In this document: positions 33,892 through 42,833 of the stretch, piece after piece
Layout of the letters: each line of letters opens with the position of its first letter
Numbering within the stretch: position 1 is the first letter of the stretch
Source: Rhizobium sp. BG4
GTDB lineage: Bacteria > Pseudomonadota > Alphaproteobacteria > Rhizobiales > Rhizobiaceae
DNA length: 64,000 nt
Reading direction: 5' to 3'
Assembly (NCBI RefSeq): GCF_016864575.1
Contig: NZ_CP044125.1
Coordinates: 2,896,001 to 2,960,000 of the forward strand
The notes under the pieces: model-generated
Databases searched by the model: none
Told to the model about the DNA's origin: nothing
What the model saw: the letters and a program-made list of their open reading frames with translations, nothing else
Made by a program: the position numbers and the translations under genes

Positions 33892-34003
33892 GGCTGGTTC
33901 AGCCTTGGAGGCGGCGCGGGCAGGGGCCGCGCCAGCCACTCTCCTTGCGTGGCAACGAAACCGGGCTCGCTCCGTGTTCCGAAGCGAGCCCTTCCGCAAG
34001 GAG
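33892..34003. ncRNA. Candidate structured RNA or leader with nested hairpins
   Basis: Four perfect dyads lie within 112 bases. GGCTG-gtt-CAGCC spans 33892-33904. GGCGCGG/CCGCGCC pairs 33913-33919 with 33927-33933. CTCCTTGCG/CGCAAGGAG (33941-33949 with 33995-34003) encloses GGGCTCGCT/AGCGAGCCC (33963-33971 with 33983-33991). GGCTGG at 33892 can also pair with CCAGCC at 33932, which excludes the first hairpin. There is no T-run on either side. The strand is unknown; on the minus strand it would lie in the upstream region of the ExoF-like gene. It could instead be an intergenic repeat element of the type common in rhizobia. Confidence 0.4.
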
Positions 34004-34135
34004 CCAGGTCGCGGGATGTAGTCCGCGAGTATTAGCTGCCGCATTTGGAATTGGTTCTACTCGCTACTGTCCCCGATCCCATCAGCAGGATGCCATATCA
34101 GCGAGCGAAATCAATTAATCCCTTTGGGCTAAGGC

Positions 34136-34176
34136 AAAACCGCCACAGCGGCCGATGAATCGGCGCTGCGAGCGGT
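34136..34176 (-). terminator. Terminator of the outer-membrane-factor gene
   Basis: On the minus strand a two-part stem (outer ACCGC/GCGGT, inner CAGCG-CCGA with a single bulge) ends in TTTT at 34139-34136. It begins 13 bases after the stop codon of the NodT-type gene. Confidence 0.65.
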
Positions 34177-34188
34177 GGTTCGGAGGGT

Positions 34189-35649
34189 TTAGCTGCCCTT
34201 GGTGGCGGCGACCGTATCGGCCTTGGCTTCGGAGGAGGGTTTGGCCCCTGCGGGCGCATAGCCACCGCCGATGGCGACGTTGAGCGAGACATAGTCCTTG
34301 GCCATCTGCTGGACGGCAGCAGCCAGGCTTGCCTGGGCGGTCGAGACGTTGCGCTGCGAGTCGAGAACGTCGAGCAGCGAGGATGCGCCGTCCTTGTAGC
34401 TGGCGGTCGACAGTTCCAGCGATTCCTGGGTCGTCTTGACCTGGGCGCGCAGGGCTTCCACCGTCTGGGCATCGCGGCGAACGGCCGAGAGCGCATTCTC
34501 GACCTGCTCGACGGCGCTCAGAACAGCCGACTTCCAGGCGAGATAGGCAGCCTTGGCATCCGACTTGGTGATGTCGACATTGGCGCGCAGACGGCCGCCG
34601 TCGAAGATCGGCAGGTTCAGCGTCGGGCCGAAGGACCAGGTGGTCAGGCCGCCATTGCCGCCAACCGGGCGGACGTAGGAGGGCGAGATCGAGCCCGACA
34701 GCGAGATCGACGGATAGAGCTGTGCTTCTGCAACGCCGATGTTGGCGGTGGCGGCAGCGAGATCGCGTTCGGCCTTGCGGATGTCGGGACGGTTGCGGAT
34801 CAGGTCAGCCGGAATACCGGCCTGCAGACCGCCGCGGAACACCGGCTGGCGCGAGCCCTTCTGCAATTCGGCCATCAGCGACGATGCCGGCAGGCCGAGC
34901 AGGGTGGCGATGTGGTGCGCAGAAACGCGGAAGCTGGTTTCGAGGCCGGGGATTTCGGCCTGGGTCGCCTGGACCAGACCTTCGGCCTGGACGACGTCGA
35001 GGCGCGAGGCGGCACCGGCTTCCAGCTGGAACTTGGTGAGATCGAAGGTCTCGCGGCGAGACTTCAGATCGCCCTTGGAGAGTTCGATGCGCTCCTGATA
35101 GTAGCGGGCGTCGATGTAGCTGTTGACCAGATCCTGGAGGAAGGTGAGCTTGGCGACATCGGCGGTGGCGTAAGCCGAATCCAGCGATGCCAGCGCGCTT
35201 TCCTTGGAGCGGCGATATTCGCCGAACAGGTCGAGCAGCCAGGAGACATTGGCTTCACCGGCCGTGGTGTTGGTGGCGCCGCGCGTGTTGCGCAGGTTGC
35301 CCATCTGGCCGCTGACGGTCTGGGATGCACCGACGACGAGGCTCGGCAGGGCGCCTGCACCGGCAACGGTGACCTGGGCTTCAGCCGAATTGATGCGTTC
35401 GAGGGCCTGCAGCACGTCGAGGTTCTGGCCGATGCCCTGGGAGACCAGCGAGTTCAGCTGCTGATCGCGGTAGGCCGTCCACCACTGGGCGGTCGCAACA
35501 TCACCATTGCTCTTGACCCCGCCTTCGCCAAACTTCGCAGGCAAAGGCATTTCCGGCGGTACATGATCCGGGCCGCTTACGCAGCCGGCAAGTGCAACTG
35601 ACATGGCGAGGCATGCTGCAACTCGCGCGATTATCGTCTGACGTATCAA
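34189..35649 (-). CDS. NodT-family RND outer-membrane factor lipoprotein
   Basis: A 486-residue TolC-like protein. The signal peptide ends in a lipobox (VALAGC), and two OEP repeats follow, rich in coiled coil (RPDIRKAERDLAAATANIGVAEAQL is the typical repeat landmark, here split across residues near 290-315). It should form the outer-membrane exit duct of a tripartite efflux pump. No RND pump or membrane-fusion protein lies next to it, so it either pairs with a pump encoded elsewhere or serves the neighbouring polysaccharide locus. A single-gene unit with its own terminator. Confidence 0.9.
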   Translation of the reverse strand: MIRQTIIARVAACLAMSVALAGCVSGPDHVPPEMPLPAKFGEGGVKSNGDVATAQWWTAYRDQQLNSLVSQGIGQNLDVLQALERINSAEAQVTVAGAGALPSLVVGASQTVSGQMGNLRNTRGATNTTAGEANVSWLLDLFGEYRRSKESALASLDSAYATADVAKLTFLQDLVNSYIDARYYQERIELSKGDLKSRRETFDLTKFQLEAGAASRLDVVQAEGLVQATQAEIPGLETSFRVSAHHIATLLGLPASSLMAELQKGSRQPVFRGGLQAGIPADLIRNRPDIRKAERDLAAATANIGVAEAQLYPSISLSGSISPSYVRPVGGNGGLTTWSFGPTLNLPIFDGGRLRANVDITKSDAKAAYLAWKSAVLSAVEQVENALSAVRRDAQTVEALRAQVKTTQESLELSTASYKDGASSLLDVLDSQRNVSTAQASLAAAVQQMAKDYVSLNVAIGGGYAPAGAKPSSEAKADTVAATKGS

Positions 35650-35730
35650 CGGCCCTCTCCGTGGTTATATCGACGATGCCTAATTATGGTTAACAGAGGA
35701 TTGACGGCGTGCCGAGGCCCTCCGGCGGCA

Positions 35731-36063
35731 CTAGAGCGCATTCTCCTCATGTTGGGCCAGCGGCGGCTGCGGGCGCAGCGTCTGCAGCGGCGTTTCGGCA
35801 TTGGAGCCGGCCGGTGCGAAGCGGGTGGCGAGCATATCGGCGAGATTGGCGGAGGCGGCATTGGCATCGCATTCCGTCGGTGCCGTGCAGGGAGCGCGAA
35901 GGCGGGAGGTCTTCTGCGTGCTCTTCGGCTCCTCCAGCCGGGCAATGCGGATCGACGGCTTTTCGGCCGGTTCCGACGCCGGTTCGAAGATCGGATAGAT
36001 GACGATCCCCGTTACAAGACTGACAGCCACACACGCGGCGATATAGACAAGAACAAACCTCAT
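35731..36063 (-). CDS. Small membrane-anchored protein, unknown function
   Basis: A 110-residue protein from the ATG at 36063: an N-terminal transmembrane segment (FVLVYIAACVAVSLVTGIVI) and a soluble, probably periplasmic tail with Pro-rich and acidic patches and two cysteines (CTAPTEC). A longer start at 36129 would put 22 polar residues before the span. I recognise no family. Confidence 0.6.
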   Translation of the reverse strand: MRFVLVYIAACVAVSLVTGIVIYPIFEPASEPAEKPSIRIARLEEPKSTQKTSRLRAPCTAPTECDANAASANLADMLATRFAPAGSNAETPLQTLRPQPPLAQHEENAL

Positions 36064-36278
36064 GTTCCTATAACGGCAGCGGGGGTTTGCCATAGCAACC
36101 TGCCAATTAGGATTAGAAACGGCGCGCAAGCTTCAGCAAAACGGCGGCCGCGGCCCCGCATGCGGGGTAATTCCGACGGAATTCACCGTCTTCGGGAGAA
36201 AGGGCGAAACTTTCGGCGCTGCCACGAGTTTCGAGCTTGAGCGGCCGTGCGTGACGGCCGGAAAGACAGGAGGCGCAT

Positions 36279-36671
36279 ATGGCAGACAGATCACGGCCGG
36301 GGGCTCAGGCGAGCGAGGAAGACCTGCAGGCGCATATGGCCGAGATGGAAGCCGAGGCTATGGCCGACGATTTCATCCGCGACAATCCCGACGAGGAGGC
36401 GCTGGAAGCCGACCTGCAGAACCTGCAATACGAGCTCGAGGTCCTGCGTGCCCGGCTGGCCGTCATCAAGGAGCAGGCGGGCACCGTGGTGCGTGCCAAT
36501 CTGGAATGGGCCGATCGCAGCGCTCACGACCAGCTCGGCGATTATCCGTGGCTGAAGCTTGCCGGGGCGATGGCCGGAACCTTCGTGTTCGGCCGCATGC
36601 TGCGTAACGCACCGGTTGCAGCGATCCTGGCCGCCGTTGTGCCGCTGGTTCTCTCGAAAGCGGAGAAATAG
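36279..36671 (+). CDS. DUF883/ElaB-like membrane-associated protein
   Basis: A 130-residue protein with an acidic N-terminal third, a helical coiled-coil-prone middle (QNLQYELEVLRARLAVIKEQ) and a C-terminal hydrophobic helix with small residues (APVAAILAAVVPLVL). This resembles the ElaB/YqjD/DUF883 group of inner-membrane-anchored stress proteins, some of which bind ribosomes. The ATG has AGGAGG seven bases upstream. The similarity is one of architecture, so the family call is tentative. Confidence 0.65.
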   Translation: MADRSRPGAQASEEDLQAHMAEMEAEAMADDFIRDNPDEEALEADLQNLQYELEVLRARLAVIKEQAGTVVRANLEWADRSAHDQLGDYPWLKLAGAMAGTFVFGRMLRNAPVAAILAAVVPLVLSKAEK

Positions 36672-36675
36672 GCCC

Positions 36676-37451
36676 TCAGGCCTTGAACTCGCGCAGGCAT
36701 TTGACGACTTCGCGCAGGCCGCGGGTCAGATGCTTGTCGCGGCGCATGACGATGCCGAGCTGGCGTACGAGGCGCGGCTTGACCGGCGATGTCGCGAGAT
36801 AGCCGGCGCGGTCGCGGCGCAGCGCCAGCGACGGCAGGATCGACCAGCCGAGGCCGGCTGCCACCAGTTCCTTGATCGCCTCGACGCTGCCGAATTCCAT
36901 CACCGGTTCCGCTTTCAGCCCCGCAGCGGCAAACCAGCCATCCGTCGTCTCGCGGGTGTTGCCGCCGTCATAAAGCATCATCACCTTCTGCTGCAGGAAA
37001 GCCGCATCCGGGCCGCCTTCGGGCATGTTGCTGCCGCGCGGCGCGACCGCAAGAAGCTCATCCTCGTAGAAGGGCTCGACTTCCAGCGAGCGGCCGGAAG
37101 CGGGGAGGGTGACGACGGCGAGATCGAGCGCGTTGGCCTCGATGTCGCGCAGGATCTCGTCGGTATTGCCGATCTTCACGGTGATCTCCAGGCCGGACAT
37201 CCGCTTCTTGGCGGCGGCGATGGCACGCGGCAACAGGTGGATCGAGGCGGTGCCGCCGCTGCCGATCCTGACGCGCCCGGCAGCCCCGTCCTTATAAGGC
37301 GCCATCGCCTCCAGCGTCGCGGCGCATTCGCCGATGATGCGGCGGGCATGCGGGAGGAGCTCGGCGCCGGCCGGCGAAGGCTGGGCGCGGCGTCCGGCGC
37401 GTTCGATCAGGCGCACGCCGAGCCGCTGCTCCAGAAGCTTGATCTCGCGGC
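36676..37451 (-). pseudogene. LysR-family regulator lacking its DNA-binding N-terminus
   Basis: The coding sequence for the linker helix and effector-binding domain is intact (EIKLLEQRLGVRLIERAGRR onward, to the stop at 36676), but homology ends abruptly near 37451. The helix-turn-helix, about 30-40 residues, is missing. The only in-frame start is an internal GTG at 37416. Immediately beyond the break is the 3' part of an SRPBCC gene on the opposite strand, also without its 5' end. This is the expected scar of a deletion between two divergent genes. Without the HTH the product cannot act as a normal LysR regulator. Confidence 0.85.
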
Positions 37452-37670
37452 ACCTATCTGGAGATCGATCCGCATGCGCGGCTCGCCTTCACTTGGGAGT
37501 CGCCTTACTCGCTCGACGACAGCGTCGTCACCATCGATCTCGCCGAGGTCGATGCCAACACGACGGATATCACGCTGAAGCAGGTGAAGTTCCGCAGCGA
37601 GGAAGCCCGCGACGGCCACCGCGGCGGCTGGAATGCCATCCTCGACAATCTCCAGGGCATCATCGCCTGA
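37449..37670 (+). pseudogene. SRPBCC/AHSA1-domain protein, 3' fragment
   Basis: The frame from 37449 reads GTYLEIDPHARLAFTWESP and ends in GWNAILDNLQGIIA before TGA at 37670. The Gly-Trp plus C-terminal helix are hallmarks of AHSA1-type SRPBCC proteins (usually 140-170 residues; 73 remain). There is no start codon or ribosome-binding site, since the 5' half was lost at the junction with the truncated LysR gene. A strong terminator hairpin follows, as expected for a once-functional gene. LysR or ArsR regulators divergent from SRPBCC genes are a common arrangement. Confidence 0.85.
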
Positions 37671-37674
37671 TGCT

Positions 37675-37713
37675 CACGGCCGCCGCGCCGATGACGCGCG
37701 GCGGCCGTGCTTT
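37675..37713 (+). terminator. Strong hairpin terminator after the SRPBCC fragment
   Basis: A 14-bp perfect GC stem (37675-37688 with 37696-37709) with a 7-base loop is followed by CTTTCCTT. It separates the SRPBCC fragment from the convergent SDR gene. Confidence 0.8.
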
Positions 37714-37715
37714 CC

Positions 37716-38546
37716 TTACTCCCCGCCCTGCGGGCTGAAGGTCTTGCGCATCGTCTCGGTGTAATGGTCGTCAGACGTCGTCCAGCGCAGAGCGGTGACC
37801 ATCTTTGTGTCGGGACCGGCGGGATAGCGCAGCTGGCCGCCATCATCGGTCGCGGCGGCGAAGATCGCTTCGGCCACTTCCTTCTCGGTGCAATAGCGCG
37901 TCGGGTAATTCGCCATCTTCCCGAAATAGGCCTGCGCATAGGCGGCATAGTCTTCAGGGATCAGGCCATTCATGCGGTCGCCGCTATTGGCGGTGAAGCT
38001 CGTGGTCGGGGCGTAGCCGGGCTCGACGAGTCGCGCCTTAATGCCGAAGGGTTCGAGCTCGTAGGCGAGCGATTCCGTGAAACCTTCGACCGCCCATTTG
38101 CTGGCGCAGTAGACGGCGACCATCGGCATGGCGCCGATGCCGGCGCTGGAGGTGACGTTGATGATAACGCCGCCGCCCTGTCTGCGCATCACCGGGATGA
38201 TCGCCTGGCAGGCGGCGAAGACGCCGAAGCTGTTGGTCTCGAAGATTTCGCGCGTCATGCTGTCGGGCGTCGCCTCGAAGGCCGATGCGAGGCCGATCCC
38301 GGCATTGTTGACGAAGACATCGATCGTCCCGAAGGCTTCGATGCCGGAGGCGATCGCGGCGCGGATGCTTGCGGCGTCGGTGATATCCAGCGGCAGAAGC
38401 TTCAGCCGCCCCGTCGTGTCCTGGAAGGTGGCGCTCTCCGGCCGCCGCATCGTGGCCAGCACGTTCCATCCCTTGTCGAGGAAGAATTCCGCGGCGGCTT
38501 TTCCGTATCCGGTCGAAGATCCGGTGATCATGATTGTCCTGGGCAT
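37716..38546 (-). CDS. Short-chain dehydrogenase/reductase
   Basis: A 276-residue classical SDR. The NAD(P) motif is TGSSTGYGKAAAEFF, the structural motif VNNAGIG lies near residue 88, and the catalytic YCASK (Tyr and Lys) near 155 follows a Ser in NVTSSAGIG. It is divergent from the AraC-family gene at 38636, and rhizobial SDR genes of this type are often controlled by such a neighbour. The substrate cannot be told from the sequence. Confidence 0.9.
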   Translation of the reverse strand: MPRTIMITGSSTGYGKAAAEFFLDKGWNVLATMRRPESATFQDTTGRLKLLPLDITDAASIRAAIASGIEAFGTIDVFVNNAGIGLASAFEATPDSMTREIFETNSFGVFAACQAIIPVMRRQGGGVIINVTSSAGIGAMPMVAVYCASKWAVEGFTESLAYELEPFGIKARLVEPGYAPTTSFTANSGDRMNGLIPEDYAAYAQAYFGKMANYPTRYCTEKEVAEAIFAAATDDGGQLRYPAGPDTKMVTALRWTTSDDHYTETMRKTFSPQGGE

Positions 38547-38635
38547 GTGTAGCTCCTTTCGCTGGTGGGGAGCATAGACAAGCAGCGCGGACGATCTATA
38601 ATCAGAAATCCATGAAACGTTATTGATAGTCCAAT

Positions 38636-39538
38636 ATGGATCCCTTCAGCGACCTCATCGGCCTGCTTCGTCCGCATGCCGCCGTCTCCAAGCCGATCAC
38701 CGGGTGTGGCGCCTGGGGCGCGCGCTACAACGCCTATGACGCGCCGGGATTTGCCATTGTGCTGGAAGGCTGCTGCTTTCTGCAGTTCGAGGATAGCGAG
38801 CCGGTCAGGCTTTCGGCGGGCGATTTCATTCTCATTCCATCGACGCCGGCCTTTGCGCTGTTCAGCGATCCCAGGGCCGAGCGGATCCCGCGCGAGCCCA
38901 CGGATCAGCCGGTGCGGCATGGCGAGGCTGAGGGCGAACCGGATTTTCGAATGCTCGGCGGCGGCTTCCGGATCGAGCCGGTCAATGCGGCGCTGCTGCT
39001 CGCCCTGCTGCCGGGGATCATCCACATCCGCGCCAATGAGGGCGAGGCGGACCGGCTGAAGCGGATCGTCGCCCTGATCATCGAAGAGAGCGTCGAGGAC
39101 CGGCCGGGGCGGGAGCCGGTGGTCGAGCGGCTGCTGGAGGTGATGCTGGTGGAGGCGCTGCGCTGGGGCGGGATGAACGGCGAGACGATGCCGTCAGGCA
39201 TGTTGCGCTCGATGCGCGATCCCTCGCTTGCCCGCGCCTTGCGGGCGATGCATGCGGATGTGCGGGAGCGCTGGACGGTCGAGGGGCTGGCGAAGCTTGC
39301 GGGCATGTCGCGATCGGCCTTTGCCGCCCGCTTTGCCGAAGCTCTCGGTGCGACGCCGATCGACTACCTGGCGCAGTGGCGCATGGCGCTTGCCCGCGAT
39401 GCGCTGAGCCGCGGCGATATCAGCCTCGACCGGCTGGCCGGTGATATCGGCTATGACTCGGCGAGCGCCTTCAGCACCGCCTTCCGCCGTCACAATGGCT
39501 GTTCACCGCGCGAGTTCGGGCGCTCCGCGGGGCGCTGA
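38636..39538 (+). CDS. AraC-family regulator with cupin-type sensor domain
   Basis: A 300-residue protein with an N-terminal cupin-like ligand domain (about residues 10-190, AraC_binding/cupin_6 type, GFAIVLEGCCFLQFEDSEPV) and a C-terminal pair of helix-turn-helices (about 200-298; KLAGMSRSAFAARFAEALG and DSASAFSTAFRRHNGCSPREF). It is divergent from the SDR gene with 89 bases between start codons, which fits local control. The ATG lacks an obvious Shine-Dalgarno sequence. Confidence 0.9.
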   Translation: MDPFSDLIGLLRPHAAVSKPITGCGAWGARYNAYDAPGFAIVLEGCCFLQFEDSEPVRLSAGDFILIPSTPAFALFSDPRAERIPREPTDQPVRHGEAEGEPDFRMLGGGFRIEPVNAALLLALLPGIIHIRANEGEADRLKRIVALIIEESVEDRPGREPVVERLLEVMLVEALRWGGMNGETMPSGMLRSMRDPSLARALRAMHADVRERWTVEGLAKLAGMSRSAFAARFAEALGATPIDYLAQWRMALARDALSRGDISLDRLAGDIGYDSASAFSTAFRRHNGCSPREFGRSAGR

Positions 39539-39540
39539 GA

Positions 39541-40935
39541 TCAGTCGGCGTGCCGTGTGCGGCGGCTGACGAGATCGTCACCGGCCTGCGGGGGCAGGCG
39601 CCAGAAGGTGATGACGCTGGAGGCGGAGACCAGGCCGACGACGGCGAAGGCGATGTGGAAATCCGACAGCAGCAACCCGCCGCCATGCATGCTGCTGGTG
39701 ATATCGAGCGAGGCACCGGCGACGGCGACGCCCATGGCCATCGACACGCGCTGGGCGACCGCATTGATCGCCGTCGCCTGGCCGGTATCGGCCTCGTCGA
39801 CATCGCCGAAGGACATGGCGCTGATGCCGGAGAAGGCCATCGAGCGGAGAATGCCGCCGACGAGCAGGCAGGCCATGATCACCCAGATCGGCGTTCCCGG
39901 ATGGAACAGGGCGTTGATGCCGAGCAGCACGGCGGAGATGAAGGTGGTGACGATCAGGATGCGGCGGAAGCCGAAGAGCGCGAAGGTGCGCGCCGCGCCG
40001 AATTTCGAGCTCAGTGATCCCACGGCTGTGATGAAGGTCACCATGCCCGACTGGAACGGCGTCAGGCCGAAGCCGAGCTGCAGCATCAGCGGCATCAGGA
40101 AGGGAAGGGCGCCGAGCCCCATGCGGAAATTCGAGGCGCCGACGATCGAGGCGCGGAAGATCGGATAGCGGAACATGCGCGGATCGAGCAGCGGATGCTC
40201 GGTGCGTTTGGCATGCCAGAGATAGGCGATGCCCATCAGGATGCCGATGGCGATCGTCGTATAGCCGTAATACATCGGCAGCGCCGGCAGGCTGACGACC
40301 GAGATGCCGAAGACGAAGGCGCTGAAGCCGATGCCGGAGAGGAAGAAGCCGGTGAAATCGAGCGGCTTCGGTTCACGCGGCTCGACCGGCGGCAACAGCC
40401 GGGTGACGAGGATGATGCCGGCAATGCCGATCGGCACGTTGATCCAGAAGATCCAGTGCCAGCTGAGGTAGGTGGTGAAGAAGCCGCCGACCGGTGGGCC
40501 GAGGATCGGGCCGACCAGTGCGGGAATGGTGAGCCAGGCGAGCGCATCGACCAGCTGATGTTTCGGCGTGCCGCGCACCAGAAGCAGGCGGCTGACCGGC
40601 GTCATCATCGAGCCGCCGGCGCCCTGCACCAGCCGCCAGAAGACGAAGGCGCCGATCGAACCGGAAAACGCGCAACCGATCGAGCCGATCATGAAGACGC
40701 CGATGGCTATGCGAAAGATATTCAGCGCCCCGAAACGATCCGACATCCAGCCGCTGATCGGAATGAAGACGGCAAGCGCCACGAGATAGCTGGTGACGGC
40801 CAGCTTCAGCGCGATCGGCGATGTGCCGATATCGGCGGCGATTGCCGGCAGGCTGGTGGCGATGATCGTCGAATCCATCCGCTCCATGAAGAGCGCGATG
40901 GCAAGAATGATCGGCGTGAGACGAGGCAAGGGCAT
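39541..40935 (-). CDS. MFS drug transporter, DHA2/EmrB-like
   Basis: A 464-residue membrane protein with about 14 predicted spans. It has the DHA signature near the first helix (ALFMERMDSTIIATSLPAIA), motif A GWMSDRFGA, and the antiporter motif C region PILGPPVGGFFTTYLSW. It probably exports small amphipathic compounds by proton antiport. Its stop lies two bases from the stop of the convergent AraC-type gene. No membrane-fusion partner is adjacent. Confidence 0.88.
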   Translation of the reverse strand: MPLPRLTPIILAIALFMERMDSTIIATSLPAIAADIGTSPIALKLAVTSYLVALAVFIPISGWMSDRFGALNIFRIAIGVFMIGSIGCAFSGSIGAFVFWRLVQGAGGSMMTPVSRLLLVRGTPKHQLVDALAWLTIPALVGPILGPPVGGFFTTYLSWHWIFWINVPIGIAGIILVTRLLPPVEPREPKPLDFTGFFLSGIGFSAFVFGISVVSLPALPMYYGYTTIAIGILMGIAYLWHAKRTEHPLLDPRMFRYPIFRASIVGASNFRMGLGALPFLMPLMLQLGFGLTPFQSGMVTFITAVGSLSSKFGAARTFALFGFRRILIVTTFISAVLLGINALFHPGTPIWVIMACLLVGGILRSMAFSGISAMSFGDVDEADTGQATAINAVAQRVSMAMGVAVAGASLDITSSMHGGGLLLSDFHIAFAVVGLVSASSVITFWRLPPQAGDDLVSRRTRHAD

Positions 40936-41004
40936 TGACCGGTAAATGATGCGCGGCCGTTATAGGACGCATTGCGGCCGCGCACCAGTTCAACTTCTCG
41001 CGGG

Positions 41005-42021
41005 TTATCTGCCCTTCAGCCCGAACAGGGCCTCGGCATTGCGGAAGCAGATCTTTTCCATGTCTTCCTTGGGAAGATCGAGCGAATTCAGGATCTTCAG
41101 CGTATCGCGGATATAGCCCGGACCCTTTTCCGGGTCGAAGGGCGAATCCGAGGCGAAGAGGATGCGGTCGCTACCGTAGAACTCCAGGCCGCAGATGGTA
41201 GCGGCCTTCGAGCCGAAGACGGCGGTGTCGGCGTAGAAGTCCTTGAAATAGTCGAGCGGGCGCTTCTTCAGGCGCTTCAGCACCAGCGTCAGATCCTCGT
41301 CCGTCGTGCGCTTGCCGAGCTGGTCCCAGCCGGGGCCGACGCGTCCTTCGAAATAGGGCACCATGGCGCCCATGTGATGGGCGAGAACCTTCAGGTCCGG
41401 CAGGCGGTCCATGAAGCCGGAGAAGACCAGGCGGGCCATGGCGGCGCTGGTCTCGTAAGGCCAGCCGAAGGTCCACCAGATCTCGTATTTCGATTTGTCC
41501 TCGGTGGCGTAATCGGTCATCGAGGCGTTGCGCGAGGGATGCAGCAGCACCGGCTTGTTGTGCTTGGCGGCGACCTCGAAGATCGGGAAGAAGCGCTCCT
41601 CGTCGAGCGGCGCGCCGTTGACGTTGGTGTGGATCTGCAAGCCGTTGGCGCCGAGTTCGGTAAAGGCGCGCTCGGCTTCGCGAACGGCGGCCTCAGGGGC
41701 GTTCATCGGCAGGGCGGCGACGAAGCCGGCGAAGCGCTCCGGGTATTTTTCGACGAGCTCGGCCTGGCCGTCATTGGCGATCCGGGCAAATTCGGTCGCG
41801 AGTTCCGGGCCGCCCATGGCTTCGAGCGGCGGCATGCCGAGCGAGATGACCTGCCGGTAGTCAGGAAACTCGTCCATGACGCGGAAGCGGGTTTCGAGAT
41901 CGTAAATGCAGGGCACGCCCTGCATGCGGCGGCCGATATCCTTGCCGGCGCCGTCGAGCTTCTGGATACGGTCCCAGAGCGCCTTCGGGAAGAAATGGTT
42001 GAACGCATCGATATAATACAT
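41005..42021 (-). CDS. Amidohydrolase-family (ACMSD-like) decarboxylase/hydrolase
   Basis: A 338-residue TIM-barrel protein of the amidohydrolase_2 class. Metal-site landmarks are an N-terminal NHFFP segment near residue 8, LLHPSRNA, LAHHMGAMVP, and the catalytic Asp in LFASDSPFDPEKG. This class includes aminocarboxymuconate-semialdehyde and gamma-resorcylate decarboxylases. It is the last gene of a minus-strand group with a class II aldolase and the remains of a dihydroxyphthalate-type decarboxylase, pointing to aromatic-acid breakdown. The exact substrate is unknown. Confidence 0.85.
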   Translation of the reverse strand: MYYIDAFNHFFPKALWDRIQKLDGAGKDIGRRMQGVPCIYDLETRFRVMDEFPDYRQVISLGMPPLEAMGGPELATEFARIANDGQAELVEKYPERFAGFVAALPMNAPEAAVREAERAFTELGANGLQIHTNVNGAPLDEERFFPIFEVAAKHNKPVLLHPSRNASMTDYATEDKSKYEIWWTFGWPYETSAAMARLVFSGFMDRLPDLKVLAHHMGAMVPYFEGRVGPGWDQLGKRTTDEDLTLVLKRLKKRPLDYFKDFYADTAVFGSKAATICGLEFYGSDRILFASDSPFDPEKGPGYIRDTLKILNSLDLPKEDMEKICFRNAEALFGLKGR

Positions 42022-42055
42022 CGGACTCCTCCTAAGTCGTATGTGTATGGCCGGC

Positions 42056-42748
42056 TCAGCTGCGCTTCAGGCGGCGGACGAGATAGGCGAAGGTCGCCTT
42101 GAACATCTCGTCGCGGAACATGTGCTTGCGCTTGGCCTTGATATCCTCGGGCTTGCCGAGCGCCTTGGCGCCGCCGGCAGCCTCGACCCACAGCTGCATC
42201 ATGCAGGCATTCTCGAGCGACAGCGCCAGATAGATCGCCTGCTCGATAGTAGGGGCGGCGGTGACGATGCCGTGGTTCTGCAACAGCATGGCGCCATGTT
42301 CGCCGAGGCAGGCGGCGACGGCCTTGCCGCGCTCGGCGGTGGTGATCAGCTCCGTGGTTTCGGAGAAGACCGGCAGGCCCTCGGCGAAGATCGAGCCCGG
42401 ATGGCCGACCGGCTGCAGCGGCTTGCCGAGCGCCGAGAAGGCGGTGGCATAGGGCGCGTGGGTATGGACGACGGCGTTCAGATCGGGCCGGGCGCGCAGC
42501 ACCTCGGAATGGATGTAGGCCTCGTTGTGGCGGCCGAACTCGCCGTCCACCTTCTCGCCGTCGAGATCGACGGTGATGATGTTGTCGAGGGTGATCTCCT
42601 CAAGGCCGAATTTCGACGGCTTCATGTAGAAGCGGTCGGGTTGCTCGGGAACGCGGATCGAGACATGGCCGCGCGTCCAGTCGCCCTGGCCGGCTGCTTC
42701 CAGAATGCGGCCGGCCTCGATCATCCGCTGCTTCAGGTCTTCATGCAT
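42056..42748 (-). CDS. Class II aldolase/adducin-family protein
   Basis: A 230-residue protein. The zinc-binding HTHAPYATAF (His-x-His) and NHGIVT landmarks of the fuculose-aldolase/adducin fold are present, with DNIITVDLDGEKVDGE upstream. In aromatic-degradation operons, family members act as decarboxylases or aldolases on hydroxy-acids. The ATG at 42748 is preferred over an upstream start at 42841, which would extend into a cysteine-rich non-conserved stretch. It lies between the truncated decarboxylase and the amidohydrolase. Confidence 0.85.
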   Translation of the reverse strand: MHEDLKQRMIEAGRILEAAGQGDWTRGHVSIRVPEQPDRFYMKPSKFGLEEITLDNIITVDLDGEKVDGEFGRHNEAYIHSEVLRARPDLNAVVHTHAPYATAFSALGKPLQPVGHPGSIFAEGLPVFSETTELITTAERGKAVAACLGEHGAMLLQNHGIVTAAPTIEQAIYLALSLENACMMQLWVEAAGGAKALGKPEDIKAKRKHMFRDEMFKATFAYLVRRLKRS

Positions 42749-42833
42749 CGTCTTGTTCTCCGAGGAATTGTCACACCGGATGCCGGTGCCGGACCAGGCC
42801 GGTTCGAATGCGGCGCCGCTGCCGTCGCAGGCG

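Larger units (their letters stand above)
33688..34188. other. 501-bp intergenic region with structured segment
   Basis: No credible gene. It should contain the promoter of the ExoF-like gene (transcribed leftward) and the terminator of the outer-membrane-factor gene (34136-34176). The middle, 33892-34003, is dense in perfect inverted repeats and is listed separately. Confidence 0.6.

Noticed and set aside
33791..34118. Short plus-strand frames (76 and 94 codons) between the exporter and the outer-membrane-factor gene
   Set aside because: They run through the perfect hairpins at 33892-34003, have no ribosome-binding site and no protein-like composition.
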